Shown: positions 26,314-34,805 of the stretch, piece after piece | Layout: each line of letters opens with the position of its first letter | How positions within the stretch are numbered: position 1 is the stretch's first letter | Assembly: GCF_031626875.1 (NCBI RefSeq) | Contig: NZ_JANDMF010000027.1 | Span: 12,440 to 76,439 of the forward strand | Reading direction: 5' to 3' | Length of the DNA: 64,000 nt | Source of the DNA: Clostridium sp031626875 | GTDB lineage: Bacteria; Bacillota; Clostridia; Clostridiales; Clostridiaceae | Position numbers and translations under genes: made by a program | The notes under the pieces: generated by a model | Seen by the model: the letters and a program-made list of their open reading frames with translations, nothing else | Databases searched by the model: none | Told to the model about the DNA's origin: nothing

Positions 26314-26817
26314 CTATTTACTGCATCTTTTTATGCGTCTATATCTGATCATAATTGATATGGCCACTGCTATAAGTGACATAAGAAAATAGATAATTCC
26401 GTTACAATCCAAAAACTTTTGTAATATACATGCAATAATTATATTACATATAATTAAACCAATTGAAGCCTTAATATTATCAAAAAGTTTTTCATGCAGT
26501 TTAATAAATAACGATATTATTACTGAGTGCAAAATAAAAATTGCCATAACTACACCTAAAATAATTTCTTTAAATATTGCTATAAATAAAACTGAAATAA
26601 ATGCAGCAAGTATGGATATGAATGCCACAGCCCACCCACCAGTATCGGTTTTACCAGCCTCTCCACACATTCCGGAATAAATTCCATTTAGTAACAATAA
26701 AATAATTAATCCAATTGCAGAAATAATCATAAGACTTCCAATAAAAATTAGCATTATTTTAATATTATTTATTATACACTCTTTTGTATCATGTTCTATA
26801 AATTGTCTTTTCCTCAT
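26314..26817 (-). CDS. Hypothetical membrane protein, 167 residues
   Basis: Four or five hydrophobic segments are separated by short loops. The loop YSGMCGEAGKTDTGGW after the first segment and the basic end RYRRIKRCSK suggest an inside C-terminus. I do not recognise the family. It stands alone, 60 bases from a broken ywbE gene, with a possible tiny ORF upstream. Confidence 0.65.
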   Translation of the reverse strand: MRKRQFIEHDTKECIINNIKIMLIFIGSLMIISAIGLIILLLLNGIYSGMCGEAGKTDTGGWAVAFISILAAFISVLFIAIFKEIILGVVMAIFILHSVIISLFIKLHEKLFDNIKASIGLIICNIIIACILQKFLDCNGIIYFLMSLIAVAISIMIRYRRIKRCSK

Positions 26818-26872
26818 TTCTTCTATATCCTTTCTTCATTTGTATGGAAGTATTTTACATTTAATTTATTAA

Positions 26873-26953
26873 TCACTTAATTTTTGCCCCCAAATACAGC
26901 ATGTCCATTTCCAATACATAGTCTATCGCAGACCATAGTCCAATAATATCCAT
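26873..26953 (-). CDS. Possible 26-residue peptide
   Basis: A short ORF with AAGGAG about 11 bases before its ATG encodes a hydrophobic peptide (MDIIGLWSAIDYVLEMDMLY and six more). It lies upstream of the membrane protein gene on the same strand. It could be a leader peptide, a small membrane peptide or chance. The rest of 26818-27341 is AT-rich with no other gene; the promoter of the acylase gene should lie in its right end. Confidence 0.3.
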   Translation of the reverse strand: MDIIGLWSAIDYVLEMDMLYLGAKIK

Positions 26954-27341
26954 ATACGATACTTCTCCTTATATAATAAGAAAATTATATACACTCATAT
27001 AAAAACTTACAACTTATAAAAGTCTTCTACCAAAATTAATACTTTATGAAAACTGTTCAAAATAGACATTATCTTCTTCTTTTAATGTAAAAGAAATTTT
27101 TTCTCTTATCTTTCTTATAATTTAAAATGTTTATTCTAGACCTTACGTAGTTTTATATACAAACTGGAACTTTATTACCTATGGAAGTATATCTATAAAT
27201 ATATAGCCATTTTATTTATAGGATTTATTCTTTTCAAAGCATAAGTTTATATTCTTAAATGTCACATACAACATACCGACATGTCTAAACCTTAGTACTA
27301 GATGTGGTTATTTAATAAAGTATAGGAGGCAGAGGATTAAC

Positions 27342-28343
27342 ATGTGCACAGCAATAACGTTACAATCAAAACAATTGGTAAACTTTTTTGGCAGAACCAT
27401 GGATTTTTCTTATAATATTGATCCAGAGCTTTATATTGTACCTAAATATTATGTATGGAACAATGTTTTTAACATGCATAAATATTATGATTGCTATAGT
27501 TTTATAGGAATTGGACAAGAAAGCGATGGAATGCTTGGTTTTTTTGATGGTGTAAATGAAAAAGGATTTGCAGCTGCAACATTATATTTTGCAGGTTATG
27601 CAAAATATAAAACCCAGTCAAACTATATTGATAAGGAACCTATTTCATCTTTAGATTTTCTCCATTATATTTTAGGAAGATGTGGATCAATAGAAGAACT
27701 TAAAGAAAACCTACTAAAGATATGTATTGTAGGTCTTGAAGACCCAGTAACACAAACAGTTGCACCTTTACATTGGATTGCCACAGATAAAAGCGGCGAA
27801 TGTGTTGTTATTGAACAAACTGAAAAAGGTCTAGCGATATTCGAAAATCAAATTGGAGTTATGACCAACAGTCCTGATTTTCAGTGGCATATGACTAATT
27901 TAAGAAATTACATGGATGTATCACCAACACAATCCAGTGATGCATACTGGGGAAAAATTCATTTAAAACCATTCGGTCAGGCAGTAGGAACCATGCAGTT
28001 GCCTGGAGGCTATACCTCCCCAGAAAGATTTGTAAGAACAGCATATCAAAAAACACATATTGAGACACCTAACAACAGTTTAGAGGCAATAAACACGTGC
28101 TTTCACATTATGGAAAGTGTTACTATTCCAAAAGGAATTGTAATTACAAATAGAGATACTTATGATTATACAAAATATACTACCTTTATTAATACAAATA
28201 CTTGTGAATATTTCTTTAAAACTTATGACAATACTCTTATTACAAATGCAAGCCTTTGGGATAACTATACAAATGGTGCTCAGCCAGTCTCTTTAGGAAA
28301 GTTAATGCGTCCAGTTAAATTTGAAAAAATAAAACAATCTTGA
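27342..28343 (+). CDS. Choloylglycine hydrolase family protein, penicillin V acylase-like
   Basis: An Ntn hydrolase of 333 residues. Cys2 would be the nucleophile after removal of Met1. Arg18 and Asp21 (FGRTMDF), an Asn near 176 (TNSPDF) and Arg229 (SPERFVR) match the family's active site. Position 82 is Tyr (TLYF), which in characterised members marks penicillin V acylases, whereas bile salt hydrolases have Asn. The natural substrate may be a bile salt, an acyl-homoserine lactone or another N-acyl amide. The start has AGGAGGCAGAGG. There is no signal peptide and no partner gene. Confidence 0.88.
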   Translation: MCTAITLQSKQLVNFFGRTMDFSYNIDPELYIVPKYYVWNNVFNMHKYYDCYSFIGIGQESDGMLGFFDGVNEKGFAAATLYFAGYAKYKTQSNYIDKEPISSLDFLHYILGRCGSIEELKENLLKICIVGLEDPVTQTVAPLHWIATDKSGECVVIEQTEKGLAIFENQIGVMTNSPDFQWHMTNLRNYMDVSPTQSSDAYWGKIHLKPFGQAVGTMQLPGGYTSPERFVRTAYQKTHIETPNNSLEAINTCFHIMESVTIPKGIVITNRDTYDYTKYTTFINTNTCEYFFKTYDNTLITNASLWDNYTNGAQPVSLGKLMRPVKFEKIKQS

Positions 28344-28454
28344 GCTTGCAAGTGCAAATTCAGAAAAAGTTTTAATATGAAATCTGTACACACTCAAATC
28401 ATATAAGAAAATATTCCTTAAGAGTAAGCGTAAAAGATACAGTTAGATATTAAG

Positions 28455-28499
28455 ATGAGCCAACATCAAATCCATAGGATTCAATATTGGCTCATTTTT
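28455..28499 (+). terminator. Terminator of the acylase gene
   Basis: A nine-base stem ATGAGCCAA/TTGGCTCAT (28455-28463 with 28487-28495) runs into TTTTT on the plus strand. The following 28500-28770 shows no gene. Confidence 0.8.
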
Positions 28500-28772
28500 A
28501 CATATATTAAATTTCCATTTTAGGGTGTACTTTAAGCAAACATATACTCTAAATATCATATACTTCTTGAGTTCGCTATGAAACATTCATTTACTCATTC
28601 TATATTCAAACTTAAATCTTACTTACAAATGTATCAAATAACAACTTATCCCCCCCAATTGAATGAGATGCAAAATTTAATACATTCTTTTGCTATTTTA
28701 GTTCAAAAGGAAAAAACTATTTTTACAAATTAAAATCTTTAAAAATAGGCTCATTTTTTATTCATTTGTAAT

Positions 28773-29090
28773 CTATAATTTTTTATATTTGCCATTACCT
28801 AAGAACTTAATCAAACCTAAGTCCCCCAGCTCTTGTAGGTTTCTTCTTATACTACCCTTATCTCTACTTCTTCTAAATATTTTTCAATAACACCATATTT
28901 ATCATTAGTTAGATTTAATGGCCCATCTTCTAAATATAAACATAAAAGAACAGATTTCAGTTTTCTCCTATCGTTTTCCGACGTATTACCAATTCTTTCC
29001 CAAATGTATTTCTCATTATCAAATTGTTCTTTAGTTATAGATAAATCTACAATTAATCTTTTATATTTATCTATAACTAAAGAATGAAAT
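28773..29090 (-). pseudogene. C-terminal remnant of a winged-helix protein
   Basis: Right after the AAA+ ATPase stop a minus-strand frame without a start codon reads about 75 residues (including SENDRRKLKSVLLCLYLEDG). It shifts frame near 28860 and ends DKGSIRRNLQELGDLGLIKF plus LGNGKYKKL. That ending looks like the winged-helix tail found at the C-terminus of some type II restriction enzymes, but this is only a resemblance. The gene has lost its 5' part exactly at the end of the ATPase gene, which suggests a deletion. Confidence 0.55.
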
Positions 29091-30168
29091 CTCTATCAGT
29101 TATTATTGATAATTCTTCACGGCTTACATTTTCAATATCTACAACTCTTCTTGCATGATTCATTACTAAATCATCATAAATATTTCTTACCATTCGTCCG
29201 TTTGCGAAATTTTCATCTTTATTAGTAACTTGTTTTTCTAAAAAACTTCTAATATTTATTTTTAATTTCTCGCTTAACGCATAGTCGTTATTCCTACACA
29301 TTGTAATTAGTATTTCTTCTAATTCTTCAGCTTTATAATCCTCAAACTCAATAAATGTATTAAAACGAGACTTGAGTCCGAGATTAGAATCGAAAAACTT
29401 ATTCATAGGCTCTGTATAACCAGCAACAATAACAACTAAATCATCTCTATAATCTTCTAATGCCTTGGTCAATTCAGTTAAACATTCACGTCCATAGGAA
29501 TCACTGTGGTCATTCTCGGTTATACTGTATGCCTCATCTATAAACAATACTCCTCCTTTAGCCTTTTCGATAACTTTTTTTACTTTTAATGCCGTTTGCC
29601 CTTGATAGCCTGCTATCAAATCGGTTCTAGACACTTCAACAAAATTTCCTATCGATAATAATCCAATTTGTTTATATATTCGTCCCACTATTCTGGCAAC
29701 GGTAGTTTTTCCTGTTCCCGGGTTTCCTGTAAAAGCTAAATGCAAGGTGCTTTTTGTGGTATGTAAGTTCTTATCTCTGCGCATTTTTTGTACCTTTTGG
29801 AGAATTATCAAATCGTTTATCTTTTCTTTGACATTTTTCAAACCAATTAACTCATTTAAGTCATTTAGTAATTCTGGCAAAGTTCTTAAATCTTCTTCTA
29901 ATTTATCCTGATTACAGATATCCAATACTCTCAAATAGCCATAATACTCTATCAAACTTTCCTTTATGACATTGGCCATTTTCTTTATTTCTATTGGATA
30001 TTTATTTGAATTTACCAAATTTGAGATTTTTCTAAGTAATGTGATAGTAGACTCCTGACTGTTCTCTTCTACAATGGCTGTTGCATATTTTGTAATCTCA
30101 CCACAGCCATCCACTAGTGCATCTAATTTTGAAGAATAATTCAATAAATTATTTTTATATTTATCCAT
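29077..30168 (-). CDS. CbxX/SpoVK-type AAA+ ATPase
   Basis: The 363-residue protein has a helical N-terminal part (1-105) and an AAA+ domain. The Walker A is TGNPGTGKTT, the pore-loop region is AGYQGQTALKVKKV, the Walker B is GVLFIDEAY, and the arginine finger is in GLKSRFNTFIEF. The C-terminal lid has NGRMVRNIYDDLV. This is the CbxX/CfqX family, which includes EccA of type VII secretion, SpoVK and Rubisco activase. The start overlaps the stop of the coiled-coil gene. As the last intact gene of a four-gene operon it probably remodels or extracts its partners. Confidence 0.9.
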   Translation of the reverse strand: MDKYKNNLLNYSSKLDALVDGCGEITKYATAIVEENSQESTITLLRKISNLVNSNKYPIEIKKMANVIKESLIEYYGYLRVLDICNQDKLEEDLRTLPELLNDLNELIGLKNVKEKINDLIILQKVQKMRRDKNLHTTKSTLHLAFTGNPGTGKTTVARIVGRIYKQIGLLSIGNFVEVSRTDLIAGYQGQTALKVKKVIEKAKGGVLFIDEAYSITENDHSDSYGRECLTELTKALEDYRDDLVVIVAGYTEPMNKFFDSNLGLKSRFNTFIEFEDYKAEELEEILITMCRNNDYALSEKLKINIRSFLEKQVTNKDENFANGRMVRNIYDDLVMNHARRVVDIENVSREELSIITDRDFIL

Positions 30169-31496
30169 TATATTATCCTCAACATAAGCAAAACAAACTC
30201 TATAATTGCAATACCAATCGAACTGCCAGCTAATGCATATGAAATTTTTAACTTTTTAGAGAACATTTGACTTCTTTCATCATTTTGTTTTTGCATTTCT
30301 TGCAAACAGTTTTTCAAAACATATATTTGTTCTTCATGTGTATTAACAATATCTTTTGTCGATGTAATATACACTTCAAAATCATTGAATTTGTTCCATG
30401 TTTCATCAATATCACCAAGATGCTCATATCCATCTAATCTATCCTTAAATTGCTTCAACGAACCTATCGATTGTGCTTGACTCTCAATAGAAATAACTGT
30501 GTCATCCAGTTTTTTATTAATACCTGAAATTTCTTTCCTGAAACTTTCAGATTGATTCCACAACATATCTATATCTTTTAAATGCTCACATTCTTCGAGT
30601 GTAGTCTTAAATTGGTTTAATGTTTCAATTGCCTGAATCTGGTTCTTGGCTGATGCATTGATGTTTTTTATATCATTATTTATTGACGAAATTTCCTCTC
30701 GGATTTTAAGAGAAGCATCCCATAACTTATCTACGTCTCCAAGATGTTCATAGCTTTCAATCTTTTCTTTAAACCGAGTTAAAGTATCCAGTGTTTGCAA
30801 TTGATTTTCTAATGACACAATAATATTATCTATTTTATCATCTATCGATAAAATTTCTTTTTTCAAATATTGCGAATCATTCCAAAGTTCATCTATATTT
30901 TTTATGTGCTTTATTTTTTCAATCTGCTCTTTAAATTTATTCAGTGATTTTAGTTCCTGTGTATTACCTTTTATAGATACTGTTGCAGCATCAACATTAC
31001 TAGAAATAGTTTTTATATCTTTCTGTAATCTTTGTGAATCACTCCACATCTTATCGATGTCCTCAAGGTGTTTATAGCTTTCAACCTTCTCCTTAAACTG
31101 CTTTAATACAGTAATTATCTTCTTCTGAAGTTCTATAGTCTTAGTTATGTCGCTTTGGGCAACCTTTACTTCATTGTTTGCTTTTTCTGCCGCCTTAATT
31201 GCTATAAGTATAGCCTGGATATAGTCCTTATCTAACGCTTCCAGAGCATTATAGACCTGTCCGAATTCTTTTAAAAATTTTGTATGTAACGAATTAAAAT
31301 CAATTAAATAGTCTTGAATTTGAGTTGTTAAACTATTCAATTCGTATCCAGTAACTTTATGGTCTCCTAAGCCCAAAAAACCTCCCCTAATATCTACCTT
31401 GTGTAATTCTAAATCTGTCGGAGTTTGTTCTGAAAATACTTTTAATTGGTTTTTAGATGATTCAAAATCATGCGTTTTTATGCTTAGCTCTCCCAT
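30168..31496 (-). CDS. Tail-anchored coiled-coil protein with five 54-residue repeats
   Basis: The 442 residues divide into an N-terminal head (1-130, with GGFLGLGDHKVTGYELN), five tandem repeats of exactly 54 residues (131-184, 185-238, 239-292, 293-346, 347-400) and a C-terminal membrane anchor (about 418-440). The repeats share the pattern LxxFKxxIExxEHLxDIDxL, then W, a Ser and KKEIxxI. A cytoplasmic rod fixed to the membrane is likely. It lies nine bases after the small membrane protein gene and overlaps the ATPase gene. I do not know a named family. Confidence 0.85.
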   Translation of the reverse strand: MGELSIKTHDFESSKNQLKVFSEQTPTDLELHKVDIRGGFLGLGDHKVTGYELNSLTTQIQDYLIDFNSLHTKFLKEFGQVYNALEALDKDYIQAILIAIKAAEKANNEVKVAQSDITKTIELQKKIITVLKQFKEKVESYKHLEDIDKMWSDSQRLQKDIKTISSNVDAATVSIKGNTQELKSLNKFKEQIEKIKHIKNIDELWNDSQYLKKEILSIDDKIDNIIVSLENQLQTLDTLTRFKEKIESYEHLGDVDKLWDASLKIREEISSINNDIKNINASAKNQIQAIETLNQFKTTLEECEHLKDIDMLWNQSESFRKEISGINKKLDDTVISIESQAQSIGSLKQFKDRLDGYEHLGDIDETWNKFNDFEVYITSTKDIVNTHEEQIYVLKNCLQEMQKQNDERSQMFSKKLKISYALAGSSIGIAIIEFVLLMLRII

Positions 31497-31505
31497 TTTC
31501 TACCT

Positions 31506-31856
31506 CTATTCTGATAACATATCTAGTTCTTCAAGCATACTATAAAATTCTTCTTCATGCTCGCTAGGCAAGTCCGGATTTTCATTTATTTTTTCCATAG
31601 ACTCTTTTACAACTTGTGCTGCTGCTTTATGCCTATCATACATAGAATTAGCTGATTGCATTTTTATTTCATCCAAATCAACTGCATTGTCTTCTGTTAT
31701 ATGTTCTGGCGAAATATCCATTGAATCTTTTTCGTTTAACAACTCTTCATTATGCTTATTAACTGAATCTTTATTAACAGACTTAATCACCAAATATATC
31801 GTAGCACCTATCAGCAATCCACAACCTATTATTCCAAATAACGATTTTTTCTTCAT
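31506..31856 (-). CDS. Small single-pass membrane protein of the AAA+ operon
   Basis: The 116-residue protein has an N-terminal membrane segment (about 5-24) and an acidic cytoplasmic part. Its last 42 residues (YDRHKAAAQVVKESMEKI, then an acidic end) resemble the last 45 residues of the 557-residue protein encoded next door. Both keep RHxAAxxxKESM followed by an acidic D/E-L-L tail. It has no other recognisable domain. It lies 24 bases after the large gene and nine bases before the coiled-coil gene. Confidence 0.8.
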   Translation of the reverse strand: MKKKSLFGIIGCGLLIGATIYLVIKSVNKDSVNKHNEELLNEKDSMDISPEHITEDNAVDLDEIKMQSANSMYDRHKAAAQVVKESMEKINENPDLPSEHEEEFYSMLEELDMLSE

Positions 31857-31880
31857 ATGCGTCTCTCCTTGTGTGTAAAC

Positions 31881-33554
31881 TTATTCTAGTAATTCGTCTA
31901 AGAGTGAGTTCATTTCATCAAATTTATCTTGATTACTATTCTGTTCAACCTCATCATCGAAAATACTATCCATTGATTCTTTAATATAATTTGCAGCCTC
32001 CGCATGTCTTTCTTTAATAGTTGATGCAACCTGTTCTTTGTTATGTGCGAGTTTTTCTTCATTCAAATGACGAATCTCACGCTGGACAACCAATATCTCG
32101 TTTCCTTTGTCTACCTGTTCACTAACTATTTCCGCTTTATGCTGCTTTTCGATTGCTTTTTCAATCAGGTTAATAGCAATAGCTCCAATGATTCCTGCTA
32201 CTACTGCACCCATAAAAATCCCTAATATATTAGCTAAGCTACCAATCAAAGGGATATCTACTGCAAGAATAGGTATTGTCATTAACCCTTTTTCAATAAC
32301 TTCACCTAGTACAATAGCTCCAGCAGCACTTAATCCCGCCATTACAATTTTTCCGGTTTCAAGAAGCAATTGGTCAATCGGCTTTCCTTTATTTTCTGGA
32401 CTTTTGATATAATTAACAGCTTCTTTTAGAGATTTCCAGCCTTGTTTCAATAATGTCCATACTTTTTTTATAGTACCTACAACCGGACCAATTATTGATG
32501 TTGCAATTGTTGTAAGCACTGTACTACCAGCATTAATTAGATGAGTTTTCATCTTTCCTACAAATGAACTTATTGCATCTTTAATACTGGACAATAAAGA
32601 CGCTAAATTTCTTTGTGCTGACTTGAACCACTTCACAAGCTTTGCAATTATTTCCTTTACCAAATCTGCAAGGAGCTGCATAATCACAGCTCTTAGAGCT
32701 TTACCGGTAATTCGAAAAGCTTCTTCTTTTTGAGATTGCTTGCCAGCTTCTATAGATTTTTTCTTTCCTTCTTCTTTTAATTTTTCATATTCCTCACGAG
32801 CAACTTTATCTCTCTCCCTTAATTCTTCTTCATTAATGTTAAACCTATCAGCAGGTTTTTCACCGCTCCGCTCGCTATCCAACCAATCATTCATTTTTCT
32901 GTCACCTTTTGATTTGTTGGCTGAAGCATCCATGTCCTTAAGGTTTTTATCACTATTTGCAAAATCAATTTGTTCTTGTTTTTCAAGATGGGCATTCGCT
33001 TTAGGATCCCTGATAATTTCCGCAGCTGACACAGTATGATCCTTATTGACGGCTGCCGACCCCATAGCTCTGCCTTTATCAAAGGATTTACGAGCTTTCT
33101 CTTTTAATACTTTTTGATAGTCGCCAGTTTTGTATTTATCTTTTACACTAATATTGCCATCATCATCTCTTTGGAAATTATCTTGCCAATCGTCGTATCG
33201 CTTTTGGTAATAAATTTTAGTGTTATGTGTTGCAATTTTACCATTTTCAAAATTCTCTGTTGTTTGAATATGTGATTCATCTCGCAAATCCAATTTTAGT
33301 CCATTATTTTCTTTGATAAAATCTTCGTCAGCAGTAACGGCTATCTGATTAATAAACTGTTCCCAGACAACATTTTTAATTGCTTCTCCTAAATTATCTA
33401 GGTTTCCAATTTTCCCCTTTTCCGTTTCAAGAAAATCTAACTCAGACAATTGTAAGTCTAATTGACTTTGCAATCTTTCTTCCAAATCATCAAAATCAAA
33501 TGAATCCTCACTGTATTCTTCTTTCTCTTCTAAGATTGCATTTTCCTTAGCCAT
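31881..33554 (-). CDS. Membrane protein with an HNH-nuclease-like motif
   Basis: The 557-residue protein has three parts. Residues 1-130 are acidic and soluble. Residues 165-225 have the spacing of an HNH nuclease: NKDHTVSAAEII (Asp172-His173), SDKNL (Asn204) and ANKSKGDR (Asn213, Lys216). After amphipathic helices (240-400), two or three membrane segments lie at about 400-465, and the tail (500-557) carries RHAEAANYIKESM. It is the first gene of the four-gene operon. The nuclease call rests on motif spacing only; a structural domain without activity is possible. Confidence 0.7.
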   Translation of the reverse strand: MAKENAILEEKEEYSEDSFDFDDLEERLQSQLDLQLSELDFLETEKGKIGNLDNLGEAIKNVVWEQFINQIAVTADEDFIKENNGLKLDLRDESHIQTTENFENGKIATHNTKIYYQKRYDDWQDNFQRDDDGNISVKDKYKTGDYQKVLKEKARKSFDKGRAMGSAAVNKDHTVSAAEIIRDPKANAHLEKQEQIDFANSDKNLKDMDASANKSKGDRKMNDWLDSERSGEKPADRFNINEEELRERDKVAREEYEKLKEEGKKKSIEAGKQSQKEEAFRITGKALRAVIMQLLADLVKEIIAKLVKWFKSAQRNLASLLSSIKDAISSFVGKMKTHLINAGSTVLTTIATSIIGPVVGTIKKVWTLLKQGWKSLKEAVNYIKSPENKGKPIDQLLLETGKIVMAGLSAAGAIVLGEVIEKGLMTIPILAVDIPLIGSLANILGIFMGAVVAGIIGAIAINLIEKAIEKQHKAEIVSEQVDKGNEILVVQREIRHLNEEKLAHNKEQVASTIKERHAEAANYIKESMDSIFDDEVEQNSNQDKFDEMNSLLDELLE

Positions 33555-34041
33555 ATATGTATCTTCCTCTCACACAAATATAAATTTCTAACATATATCC
33601 TATAGTCTTCAAAAAGCCTGACCACACAACTATACCTTTGGACATCTATCTTAACTTCTAAACTGAAAGCTGTAATAAAATTTCATGCAATACGGTATAT
33701 CTACTAAATTTAAACACTTTATGATTCCTAATGTTTTCTTAAATATATTTTTTCACATCATATATTAGTTCATTATTGTTTCTATATTCAGATTAGATCC
33801 TCCATATATGCTCATTCTCAATTATACAAAACTCTTTTTATGATTAATTCGATTGATATCACAAAATTTTTTTATGCAAAATATATTTTTTATAGTTATA
33901 ATTTATTTTCTTGTTAACATAACATATTATGTACATTATGCCAGATGATCATCATGTAAAAAATAACAGTAGCCTACTCTACTATTTAAAGTTGTCTACC
34001 ATTATCTTACTACTTTTTTTAACACAATTCCATTATTCCTC
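33555..34041 (-). promoter_or_regulatory. Upstream region of the AAA+ operon
   Basis: This 490-base AT-rich gap holds no gene. On the minus strand TATAAT appears in TTTTGTATAATTG (about 33820), followed by a leader of some 240 bases to the first start codon, with GAGAGGAAG before it. No clear -35 or operator was found. Confidence 0.35.
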
Positions 34042-34320
34042 CTATATTATTTCGTCAATATTCAATCCTGACTTAACCCTAAATTCTACCTTAACTATAG
34101 AAATCACCGTTACCCTCTCAATCACTTCTCTAAACAACTCCTCATCAAATCCCTTTACTAATTCCTGTTTTTTAATAATCTCTGCTATCTGTTCTGATCT
34201 ATTTTTATTTATAGTATCATCAAGCTTTGCTTGCTGAACTCTTTGTTTCTTTTCCCTTATCCTTTCTATTTCTTTAGCTATTCTTCCATACTTTCCGTAT
34301 TATAACTCCACATGAAATTC
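34042..34320 (-). pseudogene. C-terminal remnant of a large serine recombinase
   Basis: The minus strand ends a reading frame with YGKYGRIAKEIERIREKKQ, ..., KGFDEELFREVIERVTV, then VKVEFRVKSGLNIDEII and a stop at 34042-34044. This coiled-coil and beta-strand tail is typical of large serine recombinases. An in-frame stop just upstream and the lack of any catalytic domain show it is a remnant. It marks past mobile-element activity at the edge of the immunity array. Confidence 0.75.
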
Positions 34321-34445
34321 TAGTATTAATATTTAGCCTTACTAAACTCATTAATCCCTGCTATAGTTTTTCCTATTTCATCAATACTCAAATCTTATTA
34401 AACATCTGGCACTACTTCTTCTTATCTAAAAATGATAAGTCAGTC

Positions 34446-34553
34446 AAAACCACTGATTTTACTCCTATCAGTGGCTTTTAATCCTAATTACAAATCTAGT
34501 TTATTCAATAATTCTTTCAATTGTTTTAACTCATCAATACTTAATGTAACATC
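34446..34553 (-). repeat. Partial duplicate of the ydbC 3' end and its terminator
   Basis: This stretch repeats, at roughly 85-90 percent identity by eye, the last 22 codons of ydbC and its terminator hairpin (copy at 38877-38991). It encodes VTLSIDELKQLKELLNKLDL and a stop at 34488. The hairpin ACCACTGAT/ATCAGTGGC lies at 34449-34475. The copies are direct and 4.4 kb apart, with the immunity genes between. Confidence 0.85.
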
Positions 34554-34737
34554 TATAATAAGATTTGTATATCTCAAACTTAATTGCCTTATAACACCAA
34601 CATTTCTTGCTGGATTCCCTAAACCGCTTAAACATGTTGTACACACACCTGCAGGATTTTATTGCCCTATTTAGATTTGCAATATCATAGTCCTTAAATC
34701 CTGCTTCGGTCCAACTCCTGTTATATACAGAAAGCCA
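34554..34737 (-). pseudogene. Broken toxin-like coding fragments
   Basis: Minus-strand frames without a start read LSVYNRSWTEAGFKDYDIAN and, after a shift, AGVCTTCLSGLGNPARNVGV running into the ydbC-like tail. They look like pieces of protein-coding sequence joined by deletions. Being next to an Imm6-like gene suggests a former toxin C-terminus, but I cannot name a toxin family. Confidence 0.35.
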
Positions 34738-34805
34738 GCTACACTTTACATAATAGCTGACTCTATATTTATGTTATTTAATTTTAATTACTTAATCTAT
34801 AACAT

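Noticed and set aside
29077..33554. AAA+ operon considered as a classical type VII secretion locus because of the EccA-like ATPase
   Set aside because: No EssC/EccC FtsK-type ATPase, no WXG100 or LXG protein and no EsaA-type permease are present; the resemblance is limited to one ATPase family.
33929..34237. 102-codon plus-strand ORF with hydrophobic start
   Set aside because: It is antisense to the serine-recombinase remnant and owes its Leu/Ser/Thr-rich composition to that; no convincing ribosome site.
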